DNA from: Curtobacterium flaccumfaciens
Lineage (GTDB): Bacteria > Actinomycetota > Actinomycetes > Actinomycetales > Microbacteriaceae
Direction: 5' to 3'
Assembly: GCF_004361695.1 (NCBI RefSeq)
Contig: NZ_SNVW01000001.1
Span: forward strand, 1-64,000
DNA length: 64,000 nt
The position numbers were made by a program, and so were the translations under genes. Shown here one piece after another: positions 49,413-59,752 of the stretch; within the stretch, counting starts at the first letter, position 1; every line of letters starts with the position of its first letter. The notes under the pieces were generated by a model. It did not search any database and was not told where the DNA came from. It worked only from the letters and a program-made list of their open reading frames with translations.

Positions 49413-50854
49413 TTCGCCGTGCCTTCCCGGTGCACCAGGTCCATGACCCGGCCCACCATCACGATGGAGCCCGCGACGAGCACCATGGCGTCCTCGGCGT
49501 CCGCCTCGTCCGCCAGGTCGCGCGCTTCCTGCAGCGCGGCCGCGAGCGAGGGCTCGACGACGACCCGGTCCTCGCCGACCTCGTCGACGACGATCCGGGC
49601 GAACTCGTCCGCGTCGAGCGCCCGGTCTCCCGGGGGCTGCGTGACGACGAACGTCGAGATGGTGCCCTTGAGCGCGCGGACGAACCCGCGGGCGTCCTTG
49701 TCGCCGAGGATCCCGACGACGCCGACGACGTGCTCGGACGGGAACGCCACGGGCAGGGCCTCGGCGAGGGCGCGGGCACCGTGCGGGTTGTGCGCCGCGT
49801 CGACCACGACGGTCGGCCCGGTCGCGATCGGCTGGAGGCGTCCGGGGCTGGTCGCACCGGCGAGTCCCTCGGACAGGACGTCCTCGTCGAGGGGCTGCGA
49901 GCCGCGGCCGAGGAACGACTCGACGGCGGCGATCGCCACTGCGGCGTTGTGGGCCTGGTGCTTGCCGAACAGCGGGAGGAACAGGTCGTCGTAGCGGCCG
50001 GCGATCCCCTGCACGGTGATGAGCTGCCCGCCCACGGCCGGCGTCACGTCGACGACCCGGAAGCCCTCTCCCTCGATCGCGAGGGTCGACTCGGTGAGCT
50101 CGGCCGCGCGCTGGAGCTCCGCGAGGGCCTCGGGGACCTGTGCGCTCGACACGACGGACGATGACGGCTTGATGATCCCCGACTTCGTGCGGGCGATCTC
50201 CGCGACGGTGCTGCCGAGCTGTTTCGCGTGGTCGATCGCGATCGGGGTGAAGACCTGCACCTGGCTCTGCACGACGTTCGTGGAGTCCCACTCGCCGCCC
50301 ATGCCGACCTCGATCACGGCGACGTCGACCGGCGCCTCGGCGAAGCACGCCAGGGCGAGGACGGTCAGCGCCTCGAAGAAGGTCAGCGGGAGCTCGCCCT
50401 TGGCGGTGAGCTCCTGGTCGGTGAGCTCGAGGACGGGGGCGATGTCGTCCCAGTTCTCGACGAAGCGGTCCGGCGCGATCGGTGCGCCGTCGATGACGAT
50501 GCGCTCCCGGATCGACACCAGGTGCGGGCTCGTCATGAGGCCGGTTCGGAGCCCGTGCGCGCGCACGATGCTCTCGGCGATCCGCGCCGTCGAGGTCTTG
50601 CCGTTCGTGCCGGTCAGGTGGATCACCGGGTACGACAGGTGCGGGTCGCCGAGGAGCTCGACGGCACGCCGGGTGGCCGACAGCCGGTGTTCGGGCGACT
50701 GCTCGCCGATGCGGGCGTACAGCGCCGCCTCGACGCGCTCGACCTCGTCGTCGTCCGCGCCGAACGGCACGGACTCCGTCGGGTCGACGTCGCCGGCGGG
50801 GCCGACCGGGATCTCGATGCCGTCCTCGGACGGCTCTTCCGGGTAATCGCTCAT
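49409..50854 (-). CDS. folC: folylpolyglutamate/dihydrofolate synthase
   Basis: The 481-residue Mur-ligase-type enzyme adds glutamate to dihydropteroate and to folates, using ATP. The P-loop [10 protein letters not shown] is at residues 81-90 and is preceded by an acidic N-terminal extension of about 45 residues that is unusual for the family. [27 protein letters not shown] and [12 protein letters not shown] are FolC signatures. ATG 50854 overlaps the ileS stop as ATGA. The T-box upstream of ileS may therefore also influence folC expression indirectly by coupling. Confidence 0.95.
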   Translation of the reverse strand: MSDYPEEPSEDGIEIPVGPAGDVDPTESVPFGADDDEVERVEAALYARIGEQSPEHRLSATRRAVELLGDPHLSYPVIHLTGTNGKTSTARIAESIVRAHGLRTGLMTSPHLVSIRERIVIDGAPIAPDRFVENWDDIAPVLELTDQELTAKGELPLTFFEALTVLALACFAEAPVDVAVIEVGMGGEWDSTNVVQSQVQVFTPIAIDHAKQLGSTVAEIARTKSGIIKPSSSVVSSAQVPEALAELQRAAELTESTLAIEGEGFRVVDVTPAVGGQLITVQGIAGRYDDLFLPLFGKHQAHNAAVAIAAVESFLGRGSQPLDEDVLSEGLAGATSPGRLQPIATGPTVVVDAAHNPHGARALAEALPVAFPSEHVVGVVGILGDKDARGFVRALKGTISTFVVTQPPGDRALDADEFARIVVDEVGEDRVVVEPSLAAALQEARDLADEADAEDAMVLVAGSIVMVGRVMDLVHREGTAK

Positions 50855-53800
50855 GCGCGTGCCACCTCCACGGACACCTTCGCACCGTTGCCGACGTCGG
50901 TGCCCTCGCTCTGCGCGAACTCGACCGTCTCGACGTCGACGCTCGTCGACAGGGTCTCCCCCGCGATGAGCTGTTCGTGGGTCCGGACGGCGTCCACCGC
51001 GTCGGCCGTGACCCGGAGTCGCAGGGCGATCCGGTCGCTGACGTCGAGGTCGGCGTCGCGGCGGGCCTGCTGGACGGCGCGGACGACGTCGCGGGCGAGC
51101 CCCTCGGCCTCGAGCTCGGGCGTGGTGACGGTGTCGAGCACCGCGAAGCCGCCGCCGTCGAGGAACGCCACCGCGACGCTGTCGTCGGCCACGGTGAGGT
51201 CGAGCGTGTACTCGCCCTCGACCAGGTCGATGCCGCCGACGGTGACGCCGGACTCGGTCGCGACCCAGTCGCCCCGCTTGGCGGCCGGGATCACCTGCTG
51301 CACCTGCTTGCCGATCCGGGGTCCGGCGGCGCGGGCGTTGACGGTGAGCTTCCGCTCGATGCCGTAGCGACCGAGCGAGGATTCCTCCTGCTGCTCGAGC
51401 ACGACCTGCTTGACGTTGAGCTCGTCGCGGAGGATGTCGGCGAACGGGGCGACGGCCGCCGGGTCCGGCACCACGAGGGTCAGCGTGGCGAGGGGCAGGC
51501 GGACACGCTTGCCGGTCGCCTTGCGGAGCGCGAGTCCCTTCGAGGCGACGTCGCGGACGCGGTCCATGGCGTCGACGAGGGCGTCGTCGGCCGGGAACTC
51601 GTCGGCGTCCGGGAAGTCCGTCAGGTGGACGCTCCGGCCGCCGGTCAGACCGCGCCAGATCTCCTCGGTGACCAGCGGGGCGAGCGGCGCGGCGACGCGG
51701 GTGAGCGTCTCGAGCACGGTGTAGAGCGTGTCGAACGCCGCCCGGGCCTCGGGCGAGGACTCCGCCCCGAGCCAGAACTTGTCGCGCGACCGACGGACGT
51801 ACCAGTTCGTCAGCACGTCGGCGAAGTCCCGCGCGGCCTGGGCCGCGAGCGGGGTGTCGAGCGCGTCGAGGTGCGTGGTGACGTCCTCGACGAGCACCCG
51901 GGTCTTCGCGAGCAGGTAGCGGTCGAGGACGTCGGTGCTGTCCGTTCGACGGGACGCCTGGTACCCGTCGGCCCCGGAGGCGTTCGCGTAGAGGGTGAAG
52001 AAGTAGTACGTCGACCAGAGCGGGAGCAGGAACTCGCGGACGCCCTGGCGGATCCCCTCTTCGGTGACGACGAGGTTGCCGCCGCGGATCACCGACGACG
52101 ACATGAGGAACCAGCGCATCGCGTCGGCACCGTCCCGGTCGAACACCTCGGAGACGTCCGGGTAGTTCCGGAGGGACTTCGACATCTTCTGGCCGTCCGA
52201 GCCGAGCACGATGCCGTGGCTGATGACGTTCTGGAACGCCGGACGGTCGAACAGCGCGGTGGACAGCACGTGCATGACGTAGAACCAGCCGCGCGTCTGC
52301 CCGATGTACTCGACGATGAAGTCGGCCGGGCTGTGCGAGTCGAACCACTCCCGGTTCTCGAAGGGGTAGTGCACCTGGGCGTACGGCATCGACCCGGAGT
52401 CGAACCAGACGTCGAACACGTCGGAGATCCGGCGCATCGTGGACCGCCCGGTCGGGTCGTCCGGGTTCGGTCGGGTGAGGTCGTCGATGAACGGGCGGTG
52501 CAGGTCCACCTCGCCCTCGGCGTTCAGCGGCAGGCGGCCGAAGTCGCGCTCGATGTCCTCGAGCGACCCGTACACGTCGGTGCGCGGGTACTCGGGGTCG
52601 TCCGACTGCCACACCGGGATCGGCGTGCCGAAGTACCGGTTGCGGGACACCGACCAGTCGATGGCGTTGCCGACCCACTTGCCGAACTGGCCGTCCTTGA
52701 CGTTGTCCGGCACCCAGTTGATGTCCTGGTTGAGCTGGCCCATGCGGTCGCGCAGCTCGGTGACGCGGACGAACCACGACGACACGGCCTTGTAGATGAG
52801 GGGCTTCCGGCAGCGCCAGCAGTGCGGGTAGCTGTGCTCGTAGGACGCCTGGCGGAGCAGGCGACCGGCGTCGCGGACGGCCTTGGTCAGCGGCTTGTTC
52901 GCGTCCGACCAGAGCATCCCCGCGACCTCGCCGAACTGCGACGTGAAGACGCCGCCCTCGTCGAGGGACAGCACGACCGGGATGCCGGCGGCGGCGCAGA
53001 CCTCTTGGTCGTCGGCGCCGTAGGCAGGCGCCTGGTGCACGATGCCGGTGCCCTCGCCGGTCTCGACGTAGTCGGCGACGAGGATGCGCCAGGCGTGCTC
53101 CATGCCCTCGGCATCGGCCAGGAAGTCGAACAGGCGCTCGTACTCGACGCCGTCGAGCTCCGCACCCGTCAGGGTGCGGACGACCGCGGCAGCGGCGTCC
53201 TCGGCCGTCTCGTAGCCGAGGTCCTTCGCATAGGCGGCCACGGTGTCCGAAGCCAACAGGTAGGAGACGGAACCGGCGTCGGCACCGTCAGCCGCGCCTC
53301 CCGGCCCCGCAGGGAGCACCACGTACGAAACCGCCGGCCCGACGGCCAGGGCGGCGTTCGTGGGCAGGGTCCAGGGGGTCGTCGTCCAGGCGAGCGCACG
53401 CACGCCGGCCAGCCCGAGCGACTCGGCGCGCGCACCCTGCAGCGGGAACGACACCGTGACGGACTGGTCCTGGCGCATCTTGTAGACGTCGTCGTCCATG
53501 CGCAGCTCGTGGTTCGACAGCGGCGTCTGGTCGTTCCAGCAGTACGGCAGGACCCGGAAGCCCTCGTAGGCGAGCCCCTTGTCCCAGAGCTGCTTCCACG
53601 CCCAGAGGACGCTCTCCATGAAGGTGACGTCGAGGGTCTTGTAGTCGTCCTCGAAGTCGACCCAGCGCGCCTGACGGGTGACGTACTGCTGCCACTCGTC
53701 GGTGTACTGCAGGACCGACTTCTTCGCGGCGGCGTTGAAGACGTCGACGCCCATCTCGTCGATCTCGTGCTTCTCGGTGATGCCGAGCTGGCGCATCGCC

Positions 53801-54120
53801 TCGAGCTCGGCCGGCAGGCCGTGGGTGTCCCAGCCGAACCGGCGGTGCACCTGCTTGCCGCGCATCGTCTGGTAGCGCGGGAAGACGTCCTTCGCGTACC
53901 CGGTCAGCAGGTGGCCGTAGTGCGGCAGGCCGTTCGCGAAGGGCGGGCCGTCGTAGAACGTCCACTCCGGGCAGCCCTCGCGCTGGTCGATGGACGCCTG
54001 GAAGGTGCGATCGCCCTTCCAGAAGGCGAGGATCCCCTGCTCGACGGCGGGGAAGGACGGCGACGGGGTGACGCCGTCGCGGGCGTCGTCGGAACGGTCT
54101 GCGTTCAACGGGTAAGGCAC
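50851..54120 (-). CDS. ileS: isoleucyl-tRNA synthetase
   Basis: The 1089-residue class I synthetase charges tRNA-Ile. The HIGH motif appears as [10 protein letters not shown] near residue 63 and the KMSKS motif as [23 protein letters not shown] and the editing-domain segment [15 protein letters not shown] are present. The C-terminal region is of the long, eukaryote-like type also found in mycobacteria, which in other bacteria can give mupirocin tolerance; that trait is not shown here. GTG 54120 has GAGGAG five bases upstream, and that site is the target of the T-box at 54125-54330. Confidence 0.97.
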   Translation of the reverse strand: MPYPLNADRSDDARDGVTPSPSFPAVEQGILAFWKGDRTFQASIDQREGCPEWTFYDGPPFANGLPHYGHLLTGYAKDVFPRYQTMRGKQVHRRFGWDTHGLPAELEAMRQLGITEKHEIDEMGVDVFNAAAKKSVLQYTDEWQQYVTRQARWVDFEDDYKTLDVTFMESVLWAWKQLWDKGLAYEGFRVLPYCWNDQTPLSNHELRMDDDVYKMRQDQSVTVSFPLQGARAESLGLAGVRALAWTTTPWTLPTNAALAVGPAVSYVVLPAGPGGAADGADAGSVSYLLASDTVAAYAKDLGYETAEDAAAAVVRTLTGAELDGVEYERLFDFLADAEGMEHAWRILVADYVETGEGTGIVHQAPAYGADDQEVCAAAGIPVVLSLDEGGVFTSQFGEVAGMLWSDANKPLTKAVRDAGRLLRQASYEHSYPHCWRCRKPLIYKAVSSWFVRVTELRDRMGQLNQDINWVPDNVKDGQFGKWVGNAIDWSVSRNRYFGTPIPVWQSDDPEYPRTDVYGSLEDIERDFGRLPLNAEGEVDLHRPFIDDLTRPNPDDPTGRSTMRRISDVFDVWFDSGSMPYAQVHYPFENREWFDSHSPADFIVEYIGQTRGWFYVMHVLSTALFDRPAFQNVISHGIVLGSDGQKMSKSLRNYPDVSEVFDRDGADAMRWFLMSSSVIRGGNLVVTEEGIRQGVREFLLPLWSTYYFFTLYANASGADGYQASRRTDSTDVLDRYLLAKTRVLVEDVTTHLDALDTPLAAQAARDFADVLTNWYVRRSRDKFWLGAESSPEARAAFDTLYTVLETLTRVAAPLAPLVTEEIWRGLTGGRSVHLTDFPDADEFPADDALVDAMDRVRDVASKGLALRKATGKRVRLPLATLTLVVPDPAAVAPFADILRDELNVKQVVLEQQEESSLGRYGIERKLTVNARAAGPRIGKQVQQVIPAAKRGDWVATESGVTVGGIDLVEGEYTLDLTVADDSVAVAFLDGGGFAVLDTVTTPELEAEGLARDVVRAVQQARRDADLDVSDRIALRLRVTADAVDAVRTHEQLIAGETLSTSVDVETVEFAQSEGTDVGNGAKVSVEVARA

Positions 54121-54124
54121 CGGT

Positions 54125-54330
54125 GCTCCTCGTGGGTTCGGTCGATCTCCACGAGGACGGAGCGTGCTCCGCGGTACCACCTCGCTTGCCGCGGGGTGCC
54201 GGTCCGGCACGTCCACGACCGCTCGTCGTCGGGGTGGTGACGGTCCCGAACCCGCCCGGTTCTACTGACGGACCAGGTCCGCGTTCTTCCGGGAGCTCCC
54301 CGGTGATGGCCGGATCGGTGCTCTTGGTGC
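54125..54330 (-). promoter_or_regulatory. translational T-box leader of ileS
   Basis: On the minus strand a very short specifier stem CCGG-CC-ATC-A-CCGG presents the isoleucine codon ATC (54305-54307). The T-box core GGTGGTACCGCGG lies at 54169-54181 and can pair with the NCCA end of uncharged tRNA-Ile. Downstream, TCCTCGTGG (54149-54157) pairs perfectly with CCACGAGGA (54127-54135), which contains the ileS ribosome-binding site. Uncharged tRNA should break this stem and free the site. No T-tract is present, so control is at translation, as described for actinobacterial ileS leaders. Confidence 0.92.
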
Positions 54331-54362
54331 ACGAGTCTACCGGACGGGAGCATGCTGGAGCG

Positions 54363-55394
54363 ATGCCCGCCTCCTCCGAGCAGGACCGCCCCGAGTCCTC
54401 GCTCACCGTGATCATCGCGTTCGCCGCGAACCTGCTCGTCGCGATCGCCAAGACCGTCGCCTCCATGCTCACCGGATCGGCCTCGATGGTCGCCGAGGCG
54501 GCGCACTCGTGGGCGGACACCGGGAACGAGGTCTTCCTGCTCGTCGCCGAGCGCCGCGGTGCCCGGAAGCGCGACAGCGCCCACCCGCTCGGGTACGGCC
54601 GCGAGACGTACATCTGGTCGATGTTCGCCGCGTTCGGCCTCTTCACCGCCGGCACGATCGTCTCGATCTACCACGGCATCTCCGAGCTCGGGGACACCGG
54701 GCCCGCCGAGGACGTCCTCATCAACTACGTCGTGCTCGCGGTGTCGTTCATCCTCGAGGGCACGAGCTTCCTGCAGGCCTACCGGCAGGCGCACGGTGCC
54801 GCCACGAAGCGCCGCGTCCCGGTGCTCCGCCACGTGCTGCAGTCGTCGAACCCGACGCTCCGTGCCGTCTTCGCCGAGGACGCCGCCGCGCTCGTCGGCC
54901 TGGTCGTCGCGTTCCTCGGGGTGTTCCTGCACCAGATCACCGGCCTGGCGGTCTTCGACGCGATCGGCTCCATCGCGATCGGTGTCCTGCTCGGCGTCGT
55001 CGCGATCGTCCTGATCGACCGCAACCGCCGGTTCCTGCTCGGCGAGAGCACCTCGCCGGAGCTCGAGAACGCGGTGCTCGTCGAACTGCTCGGCCGGTCA
55101 CAGGTCGAGCGGGTCACGTACCTGCACCTCGAGTTCGTCGGGCCGTCGCGGGTCTACCTCGTCGCCGCGGTGGACCTGACCGGCAACGAGAACGAGGAGC
55201 ACGTGGCCGTCCGGCTGCGGGAGGTCGAGCACTCGCTCGAGCAGAGCCAGTACATCGAGGAGGCGGTGCTCACGCTGAGCCTGCCGGGCGACGAGTCGCT
55301 CGTGCCGAAGGACGACGAGGTCCCCGAGGTCGTGCGGGACGGCACGGTCGAGGACGTGGCCGCCGGTGGCGCGGGGACCCTGCGGACGGACTGA
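54363..55394 (+). CDS. cation diffusion facilitator
   Basis: The 343-residue membrane protein exports divalent metals (Zn, Fe, Mn or Co) in exchange for protons. The metal site is HSWAD (H48, D52) in helix 2 and EDAAALVG in helix 5; six helices are seen. A cytosolic C-terminal domain of about 100 residues follows, with an acidic end. ATG 54363 is taken; no clear ribosome-binding site is seen. It is divergent from the ileS leader, with about 30 bases between. Metal specificity is unknown. Confidence 0.9.
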   Translation: MPASSEQDRPESSLTVIIAFAANLLVAIAKTVASMLTGSASMVAEAAHSWADTGNEVFLLVAERRGARKRDSAHPLGYGRETYIWSMFAAFGLFTAGTIVSIYHGISELGDTGPAEDVLINYVVLAVSFILEGTSFLQAYRQAHGAATKRRVPVLRHVLQSSNPTLRAVFAEDAAALVGLVVAFLGVFLHQITGLAVFDAIGSIAIGVLLGVVAIVLIDRNRRFLLGESTSPELENAVLVELLGRSQVERVTYLHLEFVGPSRVYLVAAVDLTGNENEEHVAVRLREVEHSLEQSQYIEEAVLTLSLPGDESLVPKDDEVPEVVRDGTVEDVAAGGAGTLRTD

Positions 55395-55425
55395 GCGCGG
55401 GCGGGACCGCACGCGCGCGCGGGCC

Positions 55426-55461
55426 GCACGCGCACCCGGGCCCGCACGCGCACCCGGGCCC
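55426..55461. repeat. two 18-bp direct repeats, GC-only region
   Basis: GCACGCGCACCCGGGCCC occurs twice head to tail (55426-55443, 55444-55461) inside a CG-alternating stretch (55395-55500) between the convergent efflux and TetR genes. It is very GC-rich and could fold into several hairpins, possibly acting as a terminator. Confidence 0.75.
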
Positions 55462-55511
55462 GCGCGCGGCCCGCCCCGCCCCGCGGCTCAGCGCGCGTCG
55501 AGCCCCGCCCC

Positions 55512-56111
55512 TCAGCGCCCGTCGAGCCCCGCGGCCACCGGCGTCAGCGCCGCCCCGACGTACTCGACGAGCGGACGCCGGCCGACCCCGTCCGCGACCC
55601 AGACCCCGAACGCCGCCGCGGCCGCCCCGAGCATCGCGCCAGACACCGTCTGCGGCCAGAGCGCAGCGGGGTGGTCCCCCGTCCGCCCGGCCACGAACGC
55701 CGCGACCGTCGCGTGCTGGGCCGTCACCCGGGCGGCGACGCTGGCGACGAGCTCCGGCCCGATCCCCATCACCTCGGCCTGCGCGATCGCCCACGGCACC
55801 CGCTCGGGATCGTGGGCGCGGGCGGTGGCGAGCAGGGCCTCTTCGACGGCACGCACGGCGGAGCCCTCGGTCGAGGCGGCCAGGTGCTCCGGCAGCGACG
55901 CGACGGCGGCGTCGAGCTCGAGCCAGAGCACGTCGGACTTCGCGGTGAAGTAGTTGAAGAACGTCGCCCGGCTCACCCCGGCGCGCACGGCGACCTGGTC
56001 GACGGTCGTGCGGCCGTAGCCCTGTTCGAGGAACAGCTCGGCGGCGGCGTCCGCGAGGACCTCGGCACTCGAGCGTCGGGGTCGCCCACCGCGGCGCATC
56101 GGTTCGTCCAT
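55512..56111 (-). CDS. TetR-family regulator
   Basis: The 199-residue repressor has an N-terminal helix-turn-helix (about residues 18-60: ADAAAELFLEQGYGRTTVDQVAVRAGVSRATFFNYF) and a variable ligand-binding domain. It is divergent from the ABC transporter operon with only 31 bases between the two starts, so it very likely controls both itself and that operon. The ligand is unknown and may be the transported solute. Confidence 0.9.
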   Translation of the reverse strand: MDEPMRRGGRPRRSSAEVLADAAAELFLEQGYGRTTVDQVAVRAGVSRATFFNYFTAKSDVLWLELDAAVASLPEHLAASTEGSAVRAVEEALLATARAHDPERVPWAIAQAEVMGIGPELVASVAARVTAQHATVAAFVAGRTGDHPAALWPQTVSGAMLGAAAAAFGVWVADGVGRRPLVEYVGAALTPVAAGLDGR

Positions 56112-56143
56112 GCGCCCCAGTAAACCGCTAGACTCGTTCAGCC

Positions 56144-57805
56144 ATGATCTTGGACTCAGTACAGAAAACCCGCCGCCGTGTCGCGAGCGGCACAGCGGGC
56201 GCCGCGGGTGCCCTCGCGCTCCTCCTCGCCCTCACCGGCTGCACCGGCACCGGCACGAGCACGGCGGACTCGACGCCGCGGAACGGCGGCACGCTCGTCT
56301 ACGCCTCCGGTGACGCCGAGCCGACCTGCCTCGACCCGCACGTCGGCGGCAACTACCCGCAGGCGCTGCTGTCGAGCCAGTACATCGAGGAGCTCACCGC
56401 GCTCGACGACGGCAAGCCGGTCCCCGCGCTCGCCGAGTCCTGGAAGACCAGCGACGACGGCACGACCCTCACCTTCACGCTCCGCGACGACGTCACCTTC
56501 ACCGACGGCACGCCCTTCGACGCCGCGGCGGTCGTCGCCAACATCGAGCACGTGCAGGACCCGGCGACGGCGTCCAGCACGGGCTACCTCGCGCTGCAGT
56601 CGATCACGAAGGCGACCGCCACCGACGACCACACCGTCACGCTGACCCTCAGCCGTCCGGACAGCGCGCTGCTCGAGTCCTTCTCGCAGCCGTGGGTCGG
56701 CATGGAGTCACCCAAGGCCCTGCAGCGCTCGCAGGAGGTCAACTGCGAGTCGCCCGTCGGCACCGGCCCGTTCGAGGTCACCGGGTGGAAGCACGGCGAC
56801 CGGGTCACCCTGGCGAAGAACACCGACTACACGCCGCTCGGCAAGCAGGCCGGCGGGACGACGAAGCCGCGACTCGCGGGCATCACCTGGCGCTTCCTGC
56901 CCGACTCGACGTCGCGCTACGCCGCGCTGCAGTCCGGCCAGGTCGACGTCATCGACAACGCCCAGCCCGACCAGCTGAAGGCCGCCTCGGCGAAGGGGTC
57001 GATCCGCGACCTCGACGCACCCCGGCCTGGCGCCTCGAACCGTCTCGAGCTCAACTCCGGCCACGGCGTGTTCCGCGACGAGGCCGTCCGCAAGGCGTTC
57101 ATCGCCGGTGCCGAGATCAACCCCGGGATCCAGAGCCTCTTCCTCGGGACCGCGAAGCGCTCGTACTCCGTGCTCTCGAGCGTCGAGCCCTACGGGTACT
57201 CCGACAAGGGCCTGTTCGGGTACTCCCCGACGAAGGCGAAGCAGCTGCTCGACGACGCCGGCTGGAAGGTCGGCAGCGACGGCGTCCGCGAGAAGGACGG
57301 CCAGCAGCTGACCGTGACCTTCCCGGTGTCGACGAACCAGTCGGTGCCCGCCGAGCGCAGCCTGTTCCAGCAGATCCAGGCGTCCGAGAAGGCCGTCGGC
57401 TTCAAGGTCGTCATCAAGGAGCTCGACCTGTCCAGCTGGTACGCCGCCCTGGCCGCGAACGAGTACGACGTGGTCAGCGCGCCGTACACGAAGGTCGGCG
57501 CGGACGTCCTCCGCATCCTGTACGACAGCGCCAGCATCACGCCGGCACCGTCCGGGTACTTCGCGAACCTCGCACAGCTCGACGATCCGGAGCTCGACAC
57601 GTTGCTCCAGCAGGCGGCACGGACGTCGGACACCTCGGAGCGCGGCGACCTCTACGAGCAGGCCCAGAAGACGATCCTCGCCAGCGGCACGGTCCTCCCC
57701 CTCTACGACCAGCAGAACCACTTCCTGATCCGCTCGTCCGTCCACGGGGTGCAGACCACCGCGGTCTCGACGCCGTGGTTCGGCACGGCCTGGATCGACC
57801 GCTGA
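56144..57805 (+). CDS. peptide/nickel-type ABC substrate-binding lipoprotein
   Basis: The 553-residue lipoprotein is an SBP_bac_5 family binding protein for oligopeptides, nickel or similar solutes. The lipobox LTGC puts the lipidated cysteine at residue 33. PVPALAESWKTSDDGTTLTF and DDVTFTDGTPFDAAAVVANI are hallmark segments. It is the first gene of a four-gene operon with two permeases and a double ATPase. TAGACT lies nine bases before the ATG, inside the narrow gap shared with the TetR gene. Substrate not known. Confidence 0.92.
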   Translation: MILDSVQKTRRRVASGTAGAAGALALLLALTGCTGTGTSTADSTPRNGGTLVYASGDAEPTCLDPHVGGNYPQALLSSQYIEELTALDDGKPVPALAESWKTSDDGTTLTFTLRDDVTFTDGTPFDAAAVVANIEHVQDPATASSTGYLALQSITKATATDDHTVTLTLSRPDSALLESFSQPWVGMESPKALQRSQEVNCESPVGTGPFEVTGWKHGDRVTLAKNTDYTPLGKQAGGTTKPRLAGITWRFLPDSTSRYAALQSGQVDVIDNAQPDQLKAASAKGSIRDLDAPRPGASNRLELNSGHGVFRDEAVRKAFIAGAEINPGIQSLFLGTAKRSYSVLSSVEPYGYSDKGLFGYSPTKAKQLLDDAGWKVGSDGVREKDGQQLTVTFPVSTNQSVPAERSLFQQIQASEKAVGFKVVIKELDLSSWYAALAANEYDVVSAPYTKVGADVLRILYDSASITPAPSGYFANLAQLDDPELDTLLQQAARTSDTSERGDLYEQAQKTILASGTVLPLYDQQNHFLIRSSVHGVQTTAVSTPWFGTAWIDR

Positions 57806-57809
57806 CGCG

Positions 57810-58874
57810 GTGACGGTGACGGACAGGAGGCCCAGCACGCGCCCGGTGGGCCGCCTGCGGACGATCGGCGGCTCGGCCGCAGGGCGGTGGTCCGGATGGG
57901 CGGTCCGGCGTCTGCTGGGCGGCATCGGCGTGCTGTGGGCGGTCGCGACGATCGTCTTCATCGCGATCCGGCTCATCCCCGGTGACCCCGCGCTCGCGAT
58001 CCTCGGCGGGCCGGGGTCGCAGGCCTCGGCCGAGGCGGTGGCGCAGGTCCGCGCGGAGTACGGACTCGACCGGCCGATGCTCGTGCAGTACGCGGTGTTC
58101 CTCGGACGCCTGGCGACCGGGCACCTCGGCGACTCGTACGCGTTCCGGACACCGGTCGCGACGCTCCTCGAACAGCAGCTCCCCGTGACGCTGACCCTGG
58201 CGGTGCTCGGCCTCGTCGTTGCGTGGGCGCTCGCGATCGTCGCCGCGTGGTGGTCGACGCAGCGCGGCCGGTTCGCCGCGGGCCTGACGAGCGCGATCTC
58301 GGTCACGGCCAGCGTCACCCCGCACTTCTGGCTCGGCAGCGTCCTCATCGTGGTGTTCGCCAGCGCGCTCGGATGGGTGCCCGCCGTGAGCGACGGCACC
58401 GCCCGCGGCTGGGTCCTGCCCGTCGTCACGGTCGCCGTCCCCGTCGCCGGGTACCTGGCCGAGACGGTCCGCGACGGCGTGGTCGACGCCCAGCGGTCGG
58501 CGTTCGCGCTCGCCGCCCGCAGCCGTGGCGAGACCCGCGCGGGGCTCTTCGGCCGCCACCTGCTCCGGCACGCGGCACTACCAGGGATCGCCCTGTCCGC
58601 CTGGGCCTTCGGCTCGCTGGTGTCCGGAGCCGTCGTCGTCGAGTCCGTGTTCGCGCTGCCGGGCATCGGACGGGCCCTCGTCACCGCGGTCACGCAGCGG
58701 GACATGCCCCTCGTCGCCGGCATCGCGCTGGTGTCCGCGGCGGCGTACGTCGTCGTGCTGGCCGTCGCCGACCTGGTCGAGCGGGCCGTCGACCCGCGCA
58801 CCGGCGGCCGGACGACCGGGCCGGGCCGGCGTCGCGCCCCGCGCGCCACCCGCACCGGGGCGGGCGCACGGTGA
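57810..58874 (+). CDS. ABC permease, DppB/OppB type
   Basis: The 354-residue permease has about six helices. RLIPGDPALAIL and LDRPMLVQYAVFLGRLATGHLGDSY near the N-terminus, and the ATPase-coupling EAA loop AARSRGETRAGLFGRHLLRHA near residue 232, are typical of DppB-type subunits. The N-terminal tail is longer than usual and Arg-rich, as is the C-terminal end. GTG 57810 lies four bases after the binding-protein stop, and its own stop overlaps the next gene as GTGA. Confidence 0.92.
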   Translation: MTVTDRRPSTRPVGRLRTIGGSAAGRWSGWAVRRLLGGIGVLWAVATIVFIAIRLIPGDPALAILGGPGSQASAEAVAQVRAEYGLDRPMLVQYAVFLGRLATGHLGDSYAFRTPVATLLEQQLPVTLTLAVLGLVVAWALAIVAAWWSTQRGRFAAGLTSAISVTASVTPHFWLGSVLIVVFASALGWVPAVSDGTARGWVLPVVTVAVPVAGYLAETVRDGVVDAQRSAFALAARSRGETRAGLFGRHLLRHAALPGIALSAWAFGSLVSGAVVVESVFALPGIGRALVTAVTQRDMPLVAGIALVSAAAYVVVLAVADLVERAVDPRTGGRTTGPGRRRAPRATRTGAGAR

Positions 58875-59752
58875 GCGGGATCGCCGAGCCGAGCCTCCAG
58901 GCCGGTGCCCAGCGCGACCCGTCGACCGGACGGTCCGAGCGGTTCCGTGGGGGGACGCTCGGGCCGGCCGGCACGCTGGCGGCCGTCGTGGTGGCGGTCG
59001 CCGTCGTCGCGGCGATCTGGCCGGCGCTGCTCGGCGGCGGGGACCCGCTCGCGGTGCACCCCGCCGAGGCGCTGCGGGCGCCGTCGTGGGCGAACCCCTT
59101 CGGCACGGACGAATCCGGGCGCGACGTCCTCGCCCGGGTCGTCGCCGGCACCCGGGCATCACTCGTCGTCGGGGTCGTCGCGACCCTGGTCGGCGGCGGG
59201 ATCGGGGTGGTCCTCGGCGTCGTCGCCGGACTCGGCGGCCGGGTCGTCGACGCCGTCGTCGGGCGCGTCACCGAGGTCGCGTTCGCGCTCCCGCTGCTCC
59301 TCGTCGCGCTCGTCGTCATCGCGGTCACCGGACCCGGGCCGGTGCCGGCGATGCTCGCGGTCGGCTTCGCCACCGCACCCGGGTACGCCCGGATCGTCCG
59401 CGGGCTGGTGCGCAGCGCCCGGAGCTCGCAGGTCGTCGAGACCGCCGTCGTGATGGGCCGCTCCCCTGCGACCATCGTGCTCCGCCACGTGCTGCCCGCG
59501 GCGCTCTGGCCCGTCGTCGCCGTCGGGACGCTCGGCGTCGGCCAGGCGATCGTGTGGGCCTCCGCCCTCAGCTACCTCGGCGTCGGCACGCCACCACCCG
59601 CCCCGGAGTGGGGCGCGATGCTCGCCGACGGCCGCACCTACCTGCAGACGGCTCCGTGGATGAGCACCTTCCCCGGCCTCGCGATCGTCGTGCTCGCGAC
59701 CGCGGTCACCGTGCTCGGCCGGGCCCTCCGACGAACGGGAGCACTCCGATGA
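58871..59752 (+). CDS. ABC permease, DppC/OppC type
   Basis: The 293-residue permease has a DppC signature: NPFGTDESGRDVLARVVAGTRASL in the N-terminal outer segment and the EAA loop MGRSPATIVLRHVLPAALW near residue 198. About six helices are present. GTG 58871 overlaps the stop of the first permease, and its own stop overlaps the ATPase start as ATGA, so all transporter parts are translationally coupled. Confidence 0.92.
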   Translation: MSGIAEPSLQAGAQRDPSTGRSERFRGGTLGPAGTLAAVVVAVAVVAAIWPALLGGGDPLAVHPAEALRAPSWANPFGTDESGRDVLARVVAGTRASLVVGVVATLVGGGIGVVLGVVAGLGGRVVDAVVGRVTEVAFALPLLLVALVVIAVTGPGPVPAMLAVGFATAPGYARIVRGLVRSARSSQVVETAVVMGRSPATIVLRHVLPAALWPVVAVGTLGVGQAIVWASALSYLGVGTPPPAPEWGAMLADGRTYLQTAPWMSTFPGLAIVVLATAVTVLGRALRRTGALR

